Positions 41,277 through 52,524 of a stretch of DNA of 64,000 bases are shown in pieces; the first letter of the stretch is position 1, and each line of letters begins with the position of its first letter. This DNA comes from Thozetella sp. PMI_491 (taxonomy: Eukaryota > Ascomycota > Sordariomycetes > Chaetosphaeriales > Chaetosphaeriaceae). The DNA is taken from positions 124,001 to 188,000 of the forward strand of contig MU270080.1 of NCBI GenBank assembly GCA_021432635.1, written 5' to 3'. Made by a program: the position numbers and the translations under genes. The notes beneath the pieces were generated by a model. The model was not told the origin of the DNA and did no database searches. It worked only from the letters and a program-made list of their open reading frames with translations.

Positions 41277-42347
41277 CCTGCTCCCCACAGCGCAATATCT
41301 TACAGGCGCGAAGGGAAAGAGGAGATAAACCGTGAAGGCGGAGGACGCCTCGACAGTATTTCACAAATTTCTGGTTGTAGATCTAATGTGGGCGGGGGGT
41401 CGAGCGCGAGGCGTCCTGAGCAGGCATACTCAGCTCAGCTGAGCAGCCAGTCCAGCCACATTTACCTGATTGGTCCCGGTCTATCGAAGTCTCCCAGGGT
41501 CTTGAGCCAAACAGCTGGTATATTGAGGCGGACTACTTGAGAGGCTAATAACTGATGAACTAGCTGTATATTATGAGTCGCCACCAGAAACTAAACCAAT
41601 CTATTGCACAGCTACCTATAGACATAACCTTTGGTAAACCTGCTCTTTGAAAGACACCAATGAGGTCTTTCTGCAAAATCATAGCACATCCCCCCTGTAG
41701 GGCAAATGCATCTATGTACCAACCTTGCCCTTTCTAAGCCCCAGCAGGGATGGCTATACCACCTAGTTAATGTGTCACGGTGGTTGGCCTCGTGCTTGCT
41801 TTTGGACACTCTAATATCTATACCTCTGGTGGCTGCCGAAACCCCCATGCACCCGCGTTGCACACCACGTGCATAGCTAGATCAGAGCTGAGCCTGCAAG
41901 GAAGCTGTATTTTCTAGCATGGATTGCACTGATTCTTGTAAACACGTCAACAAACTACTCTTAGGTGACCTAAACTATCAGCTATTACTTAAGATACCTA
42001 TGTTGAGGCTCTGAAAAGCTCTCTGGAAGTCGAGCCATACCCCAACGTCAACTATCACGCATGCGTGGTGATTTATCTTTGTCAATGCGCACTTTGAACT
42101 ACTATTGTTCTTGCCGTATGGTACACTGCCCACAGCACTCTCAAAGATGAGTAGAAAATATAACTGTATTACAGAGAAAGGGTGTTTACCTGCAGAAATG
42201 TACCTGTTTCCCTAGGGCAATGATGCTAGCTACTACGTTCCACCGCTGAGGGACGAAAGTGTCGCTGCCGGCCAGCATACGAACGTAGCCAGCATCCCGT
42301 ATATTTTACAATAGAAGAGCGCTACATATTCTTGGACGGTGGTAAAA
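41277..42347. other. AT-rich intergenic block with divergent upstream regions
   Basis: About 41500-42340 is AT-rich and stop-dense. It is flanked by the NACHT gene on one side and a decayed UstYa-like gene on the other, consistent with mutational decay in a repeat-prone region. Nothing else was recognised. Confidence 0.5.
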
Positions 42348-43135
42348 ATGCCTCCGTCTAAGGCCGCAGCCTACGAGCCTCTTCAGGAGGTCGCGCTCGA
42401 CCGCAACCGGGACGCGGCCGAGAAGGGAGGAGCCTTACGGAGCGCGGGGCTCTGGGAGCACGAGACATGGAAGACACGCAAGTTCAGATGGCTCGGCACG
42501 ATCCAGCTCATCAACTTTGGCCTGGAGTTGGCGCTATTCGCGCTTCTTGCCGCCGGATTCATAGCTCTAGCTCGAGCACGCGGCTCGCTGGCGGGAGGGA
42601 AGCCGCTCGGCGGTTTTCTGCATCTCGGCTCGCACAGCACCTTGATACGGTTCGAGAACAACTCTGAGCTTCTGCTGAACTCTCCTGAGGCGGACCGGTA
42701 CTAGAACAAGCTCCTAGAGAGCGGCGGCGTCATCTCGCTGGACACTGAGTCGGCGCTCAAGCAGGCGCTTCGCCACTCTGCGGCGTCACCCACGGGCCCG
42801 AGCCAGACCATCTACCAAGTCGATGTCTTCCATTCTTTGCAGTTCCTAGTGAAATCCATGCATCTTATACAGTTAAGATGACGCGCTAATTCGATGCGCA
42901 GAACGCGGTCTGCCAGCAAGTCATGACTGAGTCGCCTCCGCCCGTCAATGAAGTGCACATGCTCCACTACCTCGACTACATTCGATACCAACTTCTCTGC
43001 CACCCGGACCTCACACTCGTGACCACGAACGACCTTGAAGACTTTGTGTTCGACGAGGTGCATACCTGCAGGGACTACGGGGCGGTGCTGGACTGGACTG
43101 TGCGGCATCGCAGGTGGAGTTTCCTGAGTGGCTAA
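42348..43135 (+). pseudogene. UstYa-like (DUF3328) oxidase pseudogene
   Basis: Two exons can be traced: 42348-42848 and 42902-43135 (53-nt intron, branch GCTAAT), together 244 codons plus stop, a normal length for the family. An N-terminal membrane helix lies at about residues 48-72. UstYa-type enzymes modify fungal RiPP and other secondary metabolites and need two HxxHC motifs. Here the first reads HSLQF (second His and Cys lost) and the second HMLHY (Cys lost), while the following LDYIRYQLLCHPDLTL and FDEVHTCRDYGAVLDW are well preserved. In addition a TAG stop interrupts exon 1 at 42702-42704. The stop and the Cys-to-Tyr change fit G-to-A transitions. It is very probably non-functional. No other secondary-metabolite gene is adjacent. 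Confidence 0.8.
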
Positions 43136-43541
43136 GGCGGATCGTAAATCACGATTGGGGCAGACATGATTTGGATTAAAGGGGGTTACCGAGTGATGGA
43201 ACCAGCTTTAGGGCCTAGCGCTTTGGCCCAAAAATGGGAATATCGCGTAATGATGTACCGCGCGCTACCTCTGATTGTAGAGGCGCTTCCATAGGTTGTC
43301 ACCAGTTGTTAAACGAGATCGTCACCATGTTACGACTTTGGGCGATTGGCACACACAAAGGTTTACGTAGCGCAACAATCCGGGCCACTCGGTTTATTTT
43401 CCCGATATGCTAGCCGCAGTAGCCATGGGAGAATGGTCCATGACTAACGAGACAGTGGCTGGTCCACTATGAGTCCATGCCAAGAAAATTTTGGCGGCGA
43501 CGGGACGCGATAGCCTAGAGGTCACTCTGTAGAGCGTTTAT
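43136..43541. other. Intergenic, convergent 3' ends
   Basis: A short stretch between the UstYa-like relic and the cyclophilin stop codon. No gene was seen. Confidence 0.6.
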
Positions 43542-43647
43542 TTACAGCTGGCCCGAGGCCTCGATCTTGGGGTTGCCAGTGGTCTTGCCGCTCGAGCTAC
43601 CCTTGCCCTCAAGAGCCTTGACGATGTCCATGCCCTCGACGACCTCA

Positions 43648-43682
<35 letters not shown>

Positions 43683-44344
43683 CACGACGGTAGTGATGAA
43701 GAACTGGGAGCCGTTGCTGTGTCGTAGTACATTAGCGCGATGCACACCGCAAGAAAGCAGGCGCTAGAACTGAGGGTACATACGTGTTGGGGCCGGCGTT
43801 GGCCATGCTGAGAAGACCGGGGCGGTCGTGCCGCATCTTGAAGTTCTCGTCGGCGAACTTCTCACCGTAGATAGACTTGCCACCAGTGCCCTGAAGTCGT
43901 TGGTCAGCATCGCGAATTTGTTGGCTGATTGCTAAGCGCATATTTTAACGCGAAGAGGATGAGACGCACGTTGTGCTTGGTGAAGTCACCACCCTGAAGC
44001 ATGAACTGGGGGATGATTCGGTGGAAGGTAGAGCCGGCATAGCCAAAGCCCTTCTCGCCGGTGCAGAGAGCACGGAAGTTCTCAGCCGTCTTGGGCACGA
44101 CGTCATCGTAGAGCTTGAAGACGATGCGACCCTTCTTCACCTGGCCTGCTAGGCGTTAGTCTGGCCTAAGAAGGTGAATGGAGAGGGAGCTTTTGGGGGG
44201 GTAAAAGAAGGGGGGTAGCATCCGGAAGAGACATACCACCATCAGTGTAGCTGACGTCGAAGTAACTGCAGCATAGAGAGAGAGATTAGCGATTGGCTCG
44301 TCGATGCTGGGTGAAGAACGGCCAGGCGCTTACGTCTGGGTCAT
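43542..44344 (-). CDS. cypA: Cyclophilin A-type peptidyl-prolyl isomerase, 5 exons
   Basis: Exons 44344-44334 (11 nt), 44265-44237, 44145-43970, 43890-43784 and 43716-43542 give 165 residues, exactly the size of cytosolic cyclophilin A. It catalyses proline cis-trans isomerisation and is the expected target of cyclosporin A. Seen directly are the start [17 protein letters not shown], the active-site [33 protein letters not shown], the cyclosporin-binding Trp in [13 protein letters not shown], and a typical C-terminus. There is no targeting peptide, so this is the cytosolic form. Several splice junctions fall inside codons, and all close in frame. This is a housekeeping gene sitting between two accessory blocks. 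Confidence 0.97.
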
Positions 44345-44447
44345 CTTGGATGGATTTTGGTGCTGTTAGCTACGGGATGGTCTTTTTTTTTAGTGTTTTG
44401 GTTGAAGGAAGGGAATGTGTGATGTTTTTTGATGGAGGGGTTTGGAG

Positions 44448-44472
44448 GAGGGGGAGAGGGAAAAAAAAAAAG
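44448..44472 (-). promoter_or_regulatory. Pyrimidine-rich leader/promoter tract of the cyclophilin gene
   Basis: On the minus strand this is a CT-rich run with a T-tract roughly 105-130 nt upstream of the ATG. Such CT boxes are common just upstream of transcription starts of highly expressed filamentous-fungal genes. Confidence 0.45.
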
Positions 44473-46640
44473 CTCGACAACATGTCAGACAACAAGCTCG
44501 AGCTGAATTGGGATCGAGGGGCAGAGAGGGGCAAGGCGGGGTTCTGACCTAGCAGGCAGCTCGAGCTTCGCCGGCTGTTGGGAAGCTGATGGCGGGGTAG
44601 TGAAACGAGCCGCCCCGCCTCGCATTGGTCGAGCCCGTGGGAGGCGATGCAATGATGATGTAAGGGCGCGCGGCGTGTGGGACTGGAAGTGTCGGTGAGG
44701 ATCAGGATGCGCGAGATTGGCGAGGGAACGCGGCCGTCCGTCCAACCGCTGCCCACCAAACTGCACGCTCTGCACGCTCTGGAGGACCCGAGCGCTCGAC
44801 GCGCCTTCCCTGTTTGCCTGACGAGAATGGCGAGAAGTGGGCCGGTACGTGAGGCAGAAAACTCCGGGGCCCACGAAGAAGGAACATGCCCCGCTCCGTA
44901 TTCTCCCCTCATTGCCCTGCTTGCCTTGCCCTCCCCTTTTTTTTTGGCCCCCCCTTTTGCCCCTCCCCCCACTGTCGCAGCCGAGTCGTGAGGCCGCCGC
45001 CGCGGGACCCTGATCGACTCGATAGATCTGGAAGACAGAGGCCCAACGCCGGGGGAAGGCCCAGACAAGAAGGCCGGTCTGGAACAACGCCTCATTACCT
45101 CAGACACTCTCCGGATCTTTGTCTCAGCGTGCCACACCCAGACACACCCTCTTCCCTTCCCCTCCCGTCCTCCATGTGCTGTGCCATCTGGCTGCCATGT
45201 GCCGTAGGCGGGGCAGCGTTCTCCGCGAGGTGGCGAATCGACTGGGAACACTCGCCGATGGCCCGAGCCTTGGCAGTGCAGCACCTTGAGGGGGTGAATG
45301 GGGGGCGCGGGATTCTTCGTCCGTGTCCGTGGCGGCTCCCACAGGAAGGAGGGGCGTCTGGAATGCCTCCCCAAGCTTCCTTTCCGCCCCGGCTTTCCGG
45401 CATCTTCTTAGCTCCCGAGCTTGTCTGCTTAGAGATAGAGTAAACTCCCTTGTATCAAGGGATAGACATTCCCGCTAGTTGAGGCACAAGGCCGAAAGAC
45501 TGGCTGGCCGAGAGGCCTTGTAGTATTATTCGGACACAGCGCTGCAAGCAGTACCGCATTGCTCGCCGTGAGAGACTTGTCCGATGAGCCAACCGAACCT
45601 GGGATGTCAGAGGCCAAACCCTAACCCCACCGTCGCCATGCTTTGGCTATCCGCCAAGCATACATCCTGTCCCTATTTAGGGAACATGTAGACTGCCGGA
45701 TTACTAAATACGCCAAGGCCGTCGGCGTAAGAGGCGTCGATATAAGTCTGGCCTGAATGGGGTCCGTAGCGGAAGAGGGGCTGCCTGGGCTTGTATGGCT
45801 ATCCTCTCAACCATTCTCGTCGAAAGAGCTGGAGGACGCGTGGACGATATGGAAATTCCGTGGCAGCCCGGGTCGGTAGCAGTATAATCCCGGGCACTGA
45901 ACGTCTAGGACGACCATAATCGGAACTGCCATCACACCGCATGCACTATTGATGAAGATGTTCCATGACGTTCCGTGCCGAGCCTCTCCTAGGCATGTTG
46001 TCTATAAGCAACAAGCATAGGTACCCAAGCTGAGCATGGCATGGTTGTTCAGACGGGGCACCGGAAGCAACGACGGGGCATCGGAAATGAAGAGGGAGAT
46101 CGAGCACCAGAAGCAGACGGGACGTTCGGTCACCCGGGTTCTTATGAGATACTGTCCTGCCAAGCCTAAGTCGAATGCTCTAGAGGTGCTAGAGGAATCT
46201 CGATAGTAGGCCCCGCGCGCCTAATACTTGCTGAACTGGGAGATTAATTGCGAGCCAAGCATCGAAGCACTGGCCATTGGCCGCGCCGTTGGTGTATTTA
46301 GGAGGCTGAACAAACCTTGTTCGAAAACCATAGCGATTAATCAGCTCCCTGCAGTGCCGCACTAGGCTATCGTGGCCTCGCTATCGCGAACGATGGTGAG
46401 GAGGCCAGGGCCTCTGCTCATTGGGCACCAGATATCGCCCGATGCTGCAGCTCAGTTCTTCATGCGAGATGTACGAGAGTTGCAGCCAAGCAACCCTGTG
46501 CTGGCACGTCATTGAAGCTCCCTCTAGCTTCTTCTCTGCTTCGCAAGCGCGAACTTTCCGGGCGGGGCATATCTAGCACATTACAACGGCCGGGAACTTA
46601 TGGCAATACTGGCGTGCTTATTGGGCCTTGGCAAGATGAG
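44473..46640. other. Gene-empty region between divergent genes
   Basis: The cyclophilin promoter occupies the left part. It contains C/T tracts at 44935-44970 and a 334-codon minus frame (44370-45374) of promoter-like composition that I reject as a gene. The right part (45450-46640) has only short frames. A near-perfect pair of short direct repeats (GACGGGGCAYCGGAA) lies at about 46052-46088. Confidence 0.45.
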
Positions 46641-46648
46641 ATATATAG
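46641..46648 (+). promoter_or_regulatory. TATA box of the ketoreductase gene
   Basis: ATATATAG lies about 112 nt upstream of the chosen ATG at 46760. An in-frame ATG at 46649 directly abuts this element and therefore probably lies outside the transcript. Confidence 0.5.
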
Positions 46649-46759
46649 ATGAAGTTCCGGGCGCGCTTTGGGGCCGTCCTGGCAATAGCCAAGAAGCTTC
46701 ACAGTCGCCTTGACCCTGCGTTCTTTGCCCATCTCCTCCACCAGCAGCTCATCGACACC

Positions 46760-47898
46760 ATGCCAGAGACCGTGCTCGTGACCGGGGCGTCAGGCTACGT
46801 TGCCGCCCACATTATCAATGTGTTCCTCGCTGCTGGCTACCACGTCCGTGGCACGGTCCGCTCCGAGTCCAGCGCCCAGAAGGTCAAGGAAGCCCACCCC
46901 GAATATGCCGACGCCCTGTCCTTCGCCATCGTCCCGGATCTTGCGGCCCCCGGCGCGGTTGACGAGGCTGTCAAGGGAGTAGACGGGGTAAATCTACTAG
47001 ATTCCCTGCCCCATACTGTCAACAGAGTTCTGAGTGCGTGCTAGGTCATCCACACCGCGTCCCCCTTCGTCCTTAACGCAAAGGACTTCGACAAGGAGCT
47101 GTTCGAGCCCGCTAAGAACGGGACGCTCTTCGTCCTGCAGGCCGTCCATAAGTATAATCCCTCGGTGAAGCGTATCGTTATCACATCCTCGTTCGCATCC
47201 TTGCTGGACTTTCCCACCGGTACCCGGCCCGGCTACACGTACTCTGAGAAGGACTGGAACCCCATGACGACCGAAGAGGCCAAGGAAAAAGGCCCCGTAG
47301 AGGCGTACCTCGTGTCTAAGGTGATAGCTGAGCGGGCTGCCTTCGATTACGTCGAGAAAGAGAAGCCCAACTTTAGCATCGCCACGCTGACACCCCCCAT
47401 GGTGTTCGGTCCGTTGGCTCAGGAGTTCAGCAGCATGTCCAAGCTTAACGAGTCCTCGGGAGAGATGTGGGCTCTTATCAACGGATCGGCTAAAGAGATC
47501 CCCCCGACAGGGTTCTACGCATATGTCGATGTCCGAGACCGTGAGTAGACCGCCCGGCGCGAGCGTACTAGACACTTGATCGCTAATTATAGGCAGTGGC
47601 CCGAGCCCATCTGGAGGCATACCGAAACCCCGCGGCGGCGAACCAGCGCTACCTGACGGCGGGAGGGCCGTACACCTGGCAGCTGTTTGCCAACATCATC
47701 CGCGAGAAGTTCCCGGAGCTGCGGGACACGACGCCCGAGGGCAACACGACGGACCCGGCAATCCCGGTCAACGTGTACACGCTGGACACGTCCAAGGTTC
47801 AGAAGGAGCTGGGAATCGAGTTTCTGCCGGTGGAGAAGACCGTGATCGACACGATCAACAGCTTGAAGGCTCTGGAGAAGAAGGTGGGCTCTGCCTGA
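46760..47898 (+). CDS. Extended SDR ketoreductase, GRE2-like
   Basis: Exons 46760-46987, 47045-47540 and 47597-47898 give 341 residues; the introns are 57 and 56 nt. It is an NAD(P)H-dependent carbonyl reductase of the dihydroflavonol-reductase/GRE2 group. The cofactor motif VTGASGYVAAHI starts at residue 5. VIHTASPFV follows the first junction, RIVITSSFASLL precedes the active site, and the catalytic YLVSK has Tyr164 and Lys168. A TLTPPMVFGP strand and the domain-closing VDVRDLARAHL follow. The ATG at 46649 would add 37 residues, but it abuts the TATA element and is not needed, since family members start at MPETVLVTG. It is probably cytosolic. Substrates in this family range from methylglyoxal to aromatic ketones, and none is indicated here. 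Confidence 0.9.
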
Positions 47899-48297
47899 GT
47901 GCGCATGAGGCCCCCCAGAATGGTCGCGGAAGCATCAGGGGCTTATATCGTGTAACAAGGTCCACAGATATTCCCTATAGCTATGTATCCCCTCTCTACT
48001 CTACGGCCAAAGCGGTCTCTTCCCTAATGCCTGCACGCTCGCACGCCATATATGCACCTGGGGATAGGCTGCTCCTGAGTACTTTGGAACTCGGCAGAAA
48101 TGGAGGCCTGGCGCAAACCCTGGCTTCGCCACTCACTAAAGGTAAGCCATTGACAATGATGGAAGCCACTCGGGTTACTGGATGTAGTGATATTCGCTAC
48201 GGGCGTGCGTGATATGTTTGGGCAGGCTAGCCTTTGCCTAGCTACAGAGTGAACAACACCGAGCTGAAGCTCACGCGGCGCCCTTCACTCTATCTCC
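47899..48297. other. Intergenic, convergent 3' ends
   Basis: A short convergent spacer between two Rossmann-fold genes. No gene was seen. Confidence 0.6.
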
Positions 48298-49179
48298 TTA
48301 GGGTGTCCGCACGAGCGTCTTGGTCGGTCGGATGCCCATTGCTTTCCAAAAATCGCGAGAGTCAATGACCCGGCCCAGTCTCTCAACGCTCCTGGGAAGG
48401 GCCCTCACGCCCTGCTCCTCAAGCAGCTCAGCTACCCACAGCTCGTACAGCAGCCCTTCTGCACCCTCCTGACCTTTATCCACCACAGACTGTCTGGCTT
48501 CGTCGGCCCAGCCCTGCGCCAGGTCCCACCAGTCGTATACATGCTCATCCGTAAGGACCCAGCGGGTGCGTGGGGTGTAGCGCTCGTGGACGGCGATCAC
48601 GGCGCGCGCGACGTCAGCGCCGTGGATGAGGTGGAGCGCGCCCTTGCCGGCGAGCTGTTCCTTCGTCTTTGCGACGCGGCTCACCCAGTTGCGCGGATCC
48701 CGCGTGAGGCCGTCGTACAGACCGGCCAGGTTCAGCACGCAGCCCCCGGCCGCGGCCATGAGCTCGTCTTCGGCCACGGCACGCTGGTTCGTGGTATCGT
48801 ACGGGGAAGACGAGGACACCCAGCCGTCGCCGACGAAGATGCCTGTAGACCCCAGCTGGATCCACTGGCGGCCCTCGGGGCTAGCGCCGGCGGAGGGAGA
48901 AGCATGAGTGAGGTCATAGAGCGAGGTGAGGTGCTTGCTTTGGCCGTCTCCCTTCAGGGGAAAAGAGATCACCACAGTCTTGGCGGATGGGAGCCGGGCG
49001 TACAGTTCCTCCGCGTCCGAGTCGGGGTCGAATCGGAACGGGATCGTTCCATCCCGGCCGGTAGTCGACGTGGCGGCATAGCTTATGCCGCGGTCCTCGA
49101 GGGCCGCAACGAGGAACTTGGAGGTCCAGCCTGCCCCAAGAATGAGTAGGTCGACGTGGGGAGAGGTGTTGGTCGCCAT
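48298..49179 (-). CDS. Atypical NAD(P)-binding Rossmann protein
   Basis: From the ATG at 49179 the product is 293 residues; an upstream in-frame ATG at 49227 would add 16. The start MATNTSPHVDLLILGAGWTS places a GxGWxS dinucleotide-binding turn directly at the first strand, as in YeeZ-like atypical SDR proteins. Other visible parts are VVISFPLKG, the strand/loop WIQLGSTGIFV, NLAGLYDG, the helix GADVARAVIAVHERY and a C-terminal substrate-side domain with WVLTDEHVYDWWDLAQ. A Tyr-x3-Lys catalytic pair is not obvious, so catalysis is uncertain. Such proteins act on nucleotide sugars or unknown substrates. It is probably cytosolic. Confidence 0.75.
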   Translation of the reverse strand: MATNTSPHVDLLILGAGWTSKFLVAALEDRGISYAATSTTGRDGTIPFRFDPDSDAEELYARLPSAKTVVISFPLKGDGQSKHLTSLYDLTHASPSAGASPEGRQWIQLGSTGIFVGDGWVSSSSPYDTTNQRAVAEDELMAAAGGCVLNLAGLYDGLTRDPRNWVSRVAKTKEQLAGKGALHLIHGADVARAVIAVHERYTPRTRWVLTDEHVYDWWDLAQGWADEARQSVVDKGQEGAEGLLYELWVAELLEEQGVRALPRSVERLGRVIDSRDFWKAMGIRPTKTLVRTP

Positions 49180-50321
49180 TGAGACTGTACGTCCGTCTGA
49201 AGACTGTGGCAGCACGACGAGTACCATCTCTCACGTGCTCTCGAGGTCTGATGCATCCAATGCGCCCCGGCGACGTCAGTCACTCGACTGGGTTTGGCGG
49301 CGGTCTGGGTCTGTACCACAGTGGGAAAACAGCGGGGCGTGCCGAAAGCAGAGCTGTGGCTTGCAAGTTAAAGTGGATCACATCCTCATTCCACGACTCG
49401 TCCACGCAAGAATTTCGAATGACTGAGGTACTATTACTATAACCCGCAAGCCCGCACTGGCATCTACATGTTATTGCTACGGCAGGACTACCTTGGTAAG
49501 CTATGTACAGGGAGGCTTGAACTGCTGAGGATGGCATGGTGAAATCCACCCACGACGAAATTCACGCCGAGTACACCAAACAAACCCATGGAACCCAGGC
49601 ATTGGGGAAATGAGCTATACCCCGGGCGGGGAAATTTAGAGCCCCATCCCATACTATAGCAATACTATTGATGCTCTCGGATTTGCTGGTTTTCGGGCTT
49701 GATGATTTCGCTTCCACGTGGGGGCGGCAGTGCGCTATCCCGGCTGCTGGAGGCGAAAGGATTTGTTTTAGCATCCCCGTCCTGCCGGAGCTTCGGCCCC
49801 GGACAGTGTACGCAGTCGTCCACCGCAAATTGATACACATCATCATATCAACATGGTGCCAGCTGGTGGACGGATGGAAAGCGAGAAGCGAGCTGGACGC
49901 GTACCGTAGGTAGCATCCAGGGCCACTGCTGGGTTTGGTAAGGAGAAGCGAGCCAGGCGTGTGCGAGCAGGCGGGGCCAACGCATGATGATCAACATCAG
50001 CTGCTGGTCTCATGGCCATCATCCCAACTTTGGCAAGCAGCAGGTTCGTTCAGCTTTGCTCGACTCTGTTTAGCACTGGTCCGGAGGAGCCAAACCTGGG
50101 AATCATCGAACAGGCCGCCAAATTGCCGTGTGTGAGTTCCAGCCAAAGTAACATTTCTGGCCTAGCTGGCATCTTGAACCCCAGCGGCCAACCCCCCTCC
50201 CATGCTCTACTCCCCTGCCCACCTCCACCTGGTCAAACGCTCCAGGCAAGCCAGCTAGGGGCCGTCGGAGAAAATGGGACGTCAGCTTTGCTTATTTTGG
50301 CCCTCCCAGGACGAGCCCACT
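49180..50321. other. Intergenic, no gene recognised
   Basis: This holds the upstream region of the Rossmann gene and the 3' region of the GH128 gene. A 173-codon plus frame reaches in from 50012 but lies largely antisense to the GH128 gene and has no domain. Confidence 0.55.
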
Positions 50322-51053
50322 CTACGAATCTCGATAGATCATCCCGAGCTCGGTCAGCTTGCCGGACTCGTCCAGCATGGCAGCCCAGCGCCCAACGTTG
50401 CCCGTGTCTCGCATGGCGCCGAACCAGGCGTAGCGCTCGACCCAGTCCAGTGTGTCTAGGTATTTGCAGCTCTCGCGCGCAAAGTTCTCGACGTGGCCCC
50501 GGTCCAGCGGCTGCTGCTGGTTCCAGTTGGTAGGCGCGAACTCAGTGATCCACACGGGCTTGTCCGGACCTAGCTGGTGGTGCGTCGACCAGATGTAGTC
50601 GTAGAACTGGCCGAGCGTCTCGCCGTACCAATGGATGGCGTAAAAGTCGATGTCGCTGCCACCGGCCCGGATGGCAGCGAGGAAGTCGCGGAGCCAGGTA
50701 ACGCCATGCGGTGCTGATGAGATGCCCGGACTACCGCAGCGGACGCCCATCTTGCGGAGGGGCTCGATGCAGCGGAGCCACTCCCCGGCCGCCAGCGCGA
50801 CGGGCATGTTGGCCTGGTCAGGGAGTTCGGGCTCGTTGAAGGCTAGCACGGCAGCGGCGCCCCGCGCACGCTCCGCCAGTTCGTCGATGTTGACGTGATT
50901 CCATTGCATGGGGATGAACTGCAGTGACGAACCGGGCGTCGGATGCGGGGACCAGTTGTACAGCCACGAGACCTTAGATCCGGGCTTGGTGAAGGGGAAG
51001 GTCTGGTCCGTGTTCGAGGTCGGCCAGCAGAGGCCGCGTTTGCCGCTTCCCAT
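50322..51053 (-). CDS. GH128-type glycoside hydrolase (beta-1,3-glucanase), no signal peptide
   Basis: From the ATG at 51053 the product is 243 residues. It begins MGSGKRGLCWPTSN, the classic first strand of the GH128 'glycosyl hydrolase catalytic core' family. Other motifs are FVPMQW-like FIPMQWNHV, the acid/base motif LAFNEPELPDQANM, YAIHWYGE, and the nucleophile motif VWITEFAP. The Trp-rich C-terminal strand YAWFGAMRD closes the barrel. The family cleaves beta-1,3-glucan. A longer frame upstream starts only with GTG, and its hydrophobic stretch is the translation of an A-rich tract, so I do not accept it as a signal peptide. The enzyme may therefore be intracellular, or leave the cell by an unconventional route. 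Confidence 0.85.
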   Translation of the reverse strand: MGSGKRGLCWPTSNTDQTFPFTKPGSKVSWLYNWSPHPTPGSSLQFIPMQWNHVNIDELAERARGAAAVLAFNEPELPDQANMPVALAAGEWLRCIEPLRKMGVRCGSPGISSAPHGVTWLRDFLAAIRAGGSDIDFYAIHWYGETLGQFYDYIWSTHHQLGPDKPVWITEFAPTNWNQQQPLDRGHVENFARESCKYLDTLDWVERYAWFGAMRDTGNVGRWAAMLDESGKLTELGMIYRDS

Positions 51054-52524
51054 GGCTCTTTTGGTGATCCGGATGTGGGAGGAGGGAGCCCCGGTCGCGT
51101 GACTGCAGTGTCCCTTGCGGATGGGATGCGGATGGGATGGACGTGTCTGGATGGCAGGTGTTGGAGCTGGGGAAGCTACTCCAGACGGCACATGGTCGTG
51201 CCGACACGCTAAAAAAAAAACCAACAACCAAAAAACCAGCTTAATGCTTGGCGCCCACACTACGACGCAAAGGCAATTTGGACCCTAACCCTTGCGAGCT
51301 CTCTCCACTATAACGTTCCTTATCCTGCTAGAAAAGGTGCTAGAGTCAGGGGCACTTAGAGGGTAGCCCCACTAATAGCCAGGCGTCAAACCCGCAGACA
51401 AGCAGCAAAGGCAGGCTAGCCTACCGGGTTTCATACATGGATTGCGGCAGACAACCCAGGGAGGGCAGGGGAGAGAGTACTGTAGCTAGGTAGGGGCGGG
51501 CTCAGAACAACGTTACGGCGGCATTATCACGGCAGGCACCGGGAATAGCCAATGTTATGGCACTCCGCCTCGTCCCCTCGTCATGTACATGGACATTGTA
51601 CGCGCAACAAACAAAGCAAAAGTCCAAACGCCCGCTCCCCTTGAGTCCTCCCATGACCTTGGGATCTCGGGATGCGGGGGCGGCGACGTTGAAAATCGTG
51701 CCTTGCCTGCCCGGCGATCCGTCATAGCACAGCTGCACGACGACGGCGAGCGGGGGATCCCAAGAGGCTCGAGAAGCAAGTCGATGTGACCACATCAAAC
51801 AAAACTTGCGCATGGCACCTCATGGCTGCCGTCGGCACTGCGCTGCCAGTGGCTGCCTGCGCCGTCAAACCCCTCTCGTGGCACCCAACACAGCACGACG
51901 GCAGCGGCAGATTCGCTGGCGATTGGGCTATCACATCCCAGTCACACGTTTACCGTGGGGGGGAAACGCACTACTGACAGACTACCGCATGGCAAAATCC
52001 CGCCCCCTGTCTTTTCTTATTCTGCAGCTTCTCGAAACGCACGGCCACCGACTTTCTTCTGATCGAACCGCAATCGGTAGGTCCTTCGCGGTCCCCAGCC
52101 TGTGCCGGAGCCAGGCTTGCCAGGGCGAGAGCCTGTTCCTCACCGGTGTGGATGTGGTCGTCGTAGTGGCACTTTTGAGTGGACGAGACGGGTGGTAGGA
52201 TGGAGCTGTCCGGGGTCAGAGGGATCTGTGCAAGGGGTCCATGGCCCCCCCCCTATCGTCCACAATGATGTGCAAGATTAGGCCCGACTATTCTGTATCC
52301 GGCCTAACACTACAACGGAAGACAGTTGGATCGAAACAGGAGAAGAGCAGCCGCGAGAGGGGGGCGGGTTCTGCTGGGGTTCATTGATTAAATGGCGTCC
52401 TGGAGCCCATGTTCGACGGCGGAGAGCGCAGAGGACCCTCGAGTTTTTCGACTTCTTGGCCAGCACCGGCGACTGCGACTGCGACTGCTGCCGGTGGGGA
52501 AACCCGCCAAGTTGCGCGCCCGCC
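51054..52524. other. Divergent promoter region
   Basis: About 1.5 kb separate the GH128 gene (minus) and the rhodopsin-domain gene (plus). An A-tract at 51212-51221 lies just upstream of the GH128 leader. The frames here, up to 130 codons, have no domain. Confidence 0.5.

Noticed and set aside
44370..45374. 334-codon minus-strand open frame
   Set aside because: It covers the cyclophilin promoter and leader, contains translated C/T and poly-A tracts, and has no domain.
45615..45640. Telomere-like string (AACCCTAACCCC)
   Set aside because: Only one imperfect unit pair, not a telomeric array.
46649..46759. Upstream in-frame ATG of the ketoreductase
   Set aside because: It abuts the TATA element, and family members begin at the next Met, which directly precedes the cofactor-binding strand.
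48541..49149. 202-codon plus-strand frame
   Set aside because: Lies entirely antisense to the Rossmann-fold gene and has no domain.
51054..51260. Hydrophobic N-terminal extension of the GH128 protein
   Set aside because: It opens with GTG and its hydrophobicity comes from translating an A-rich tract, so it is not a credible signal peptide.
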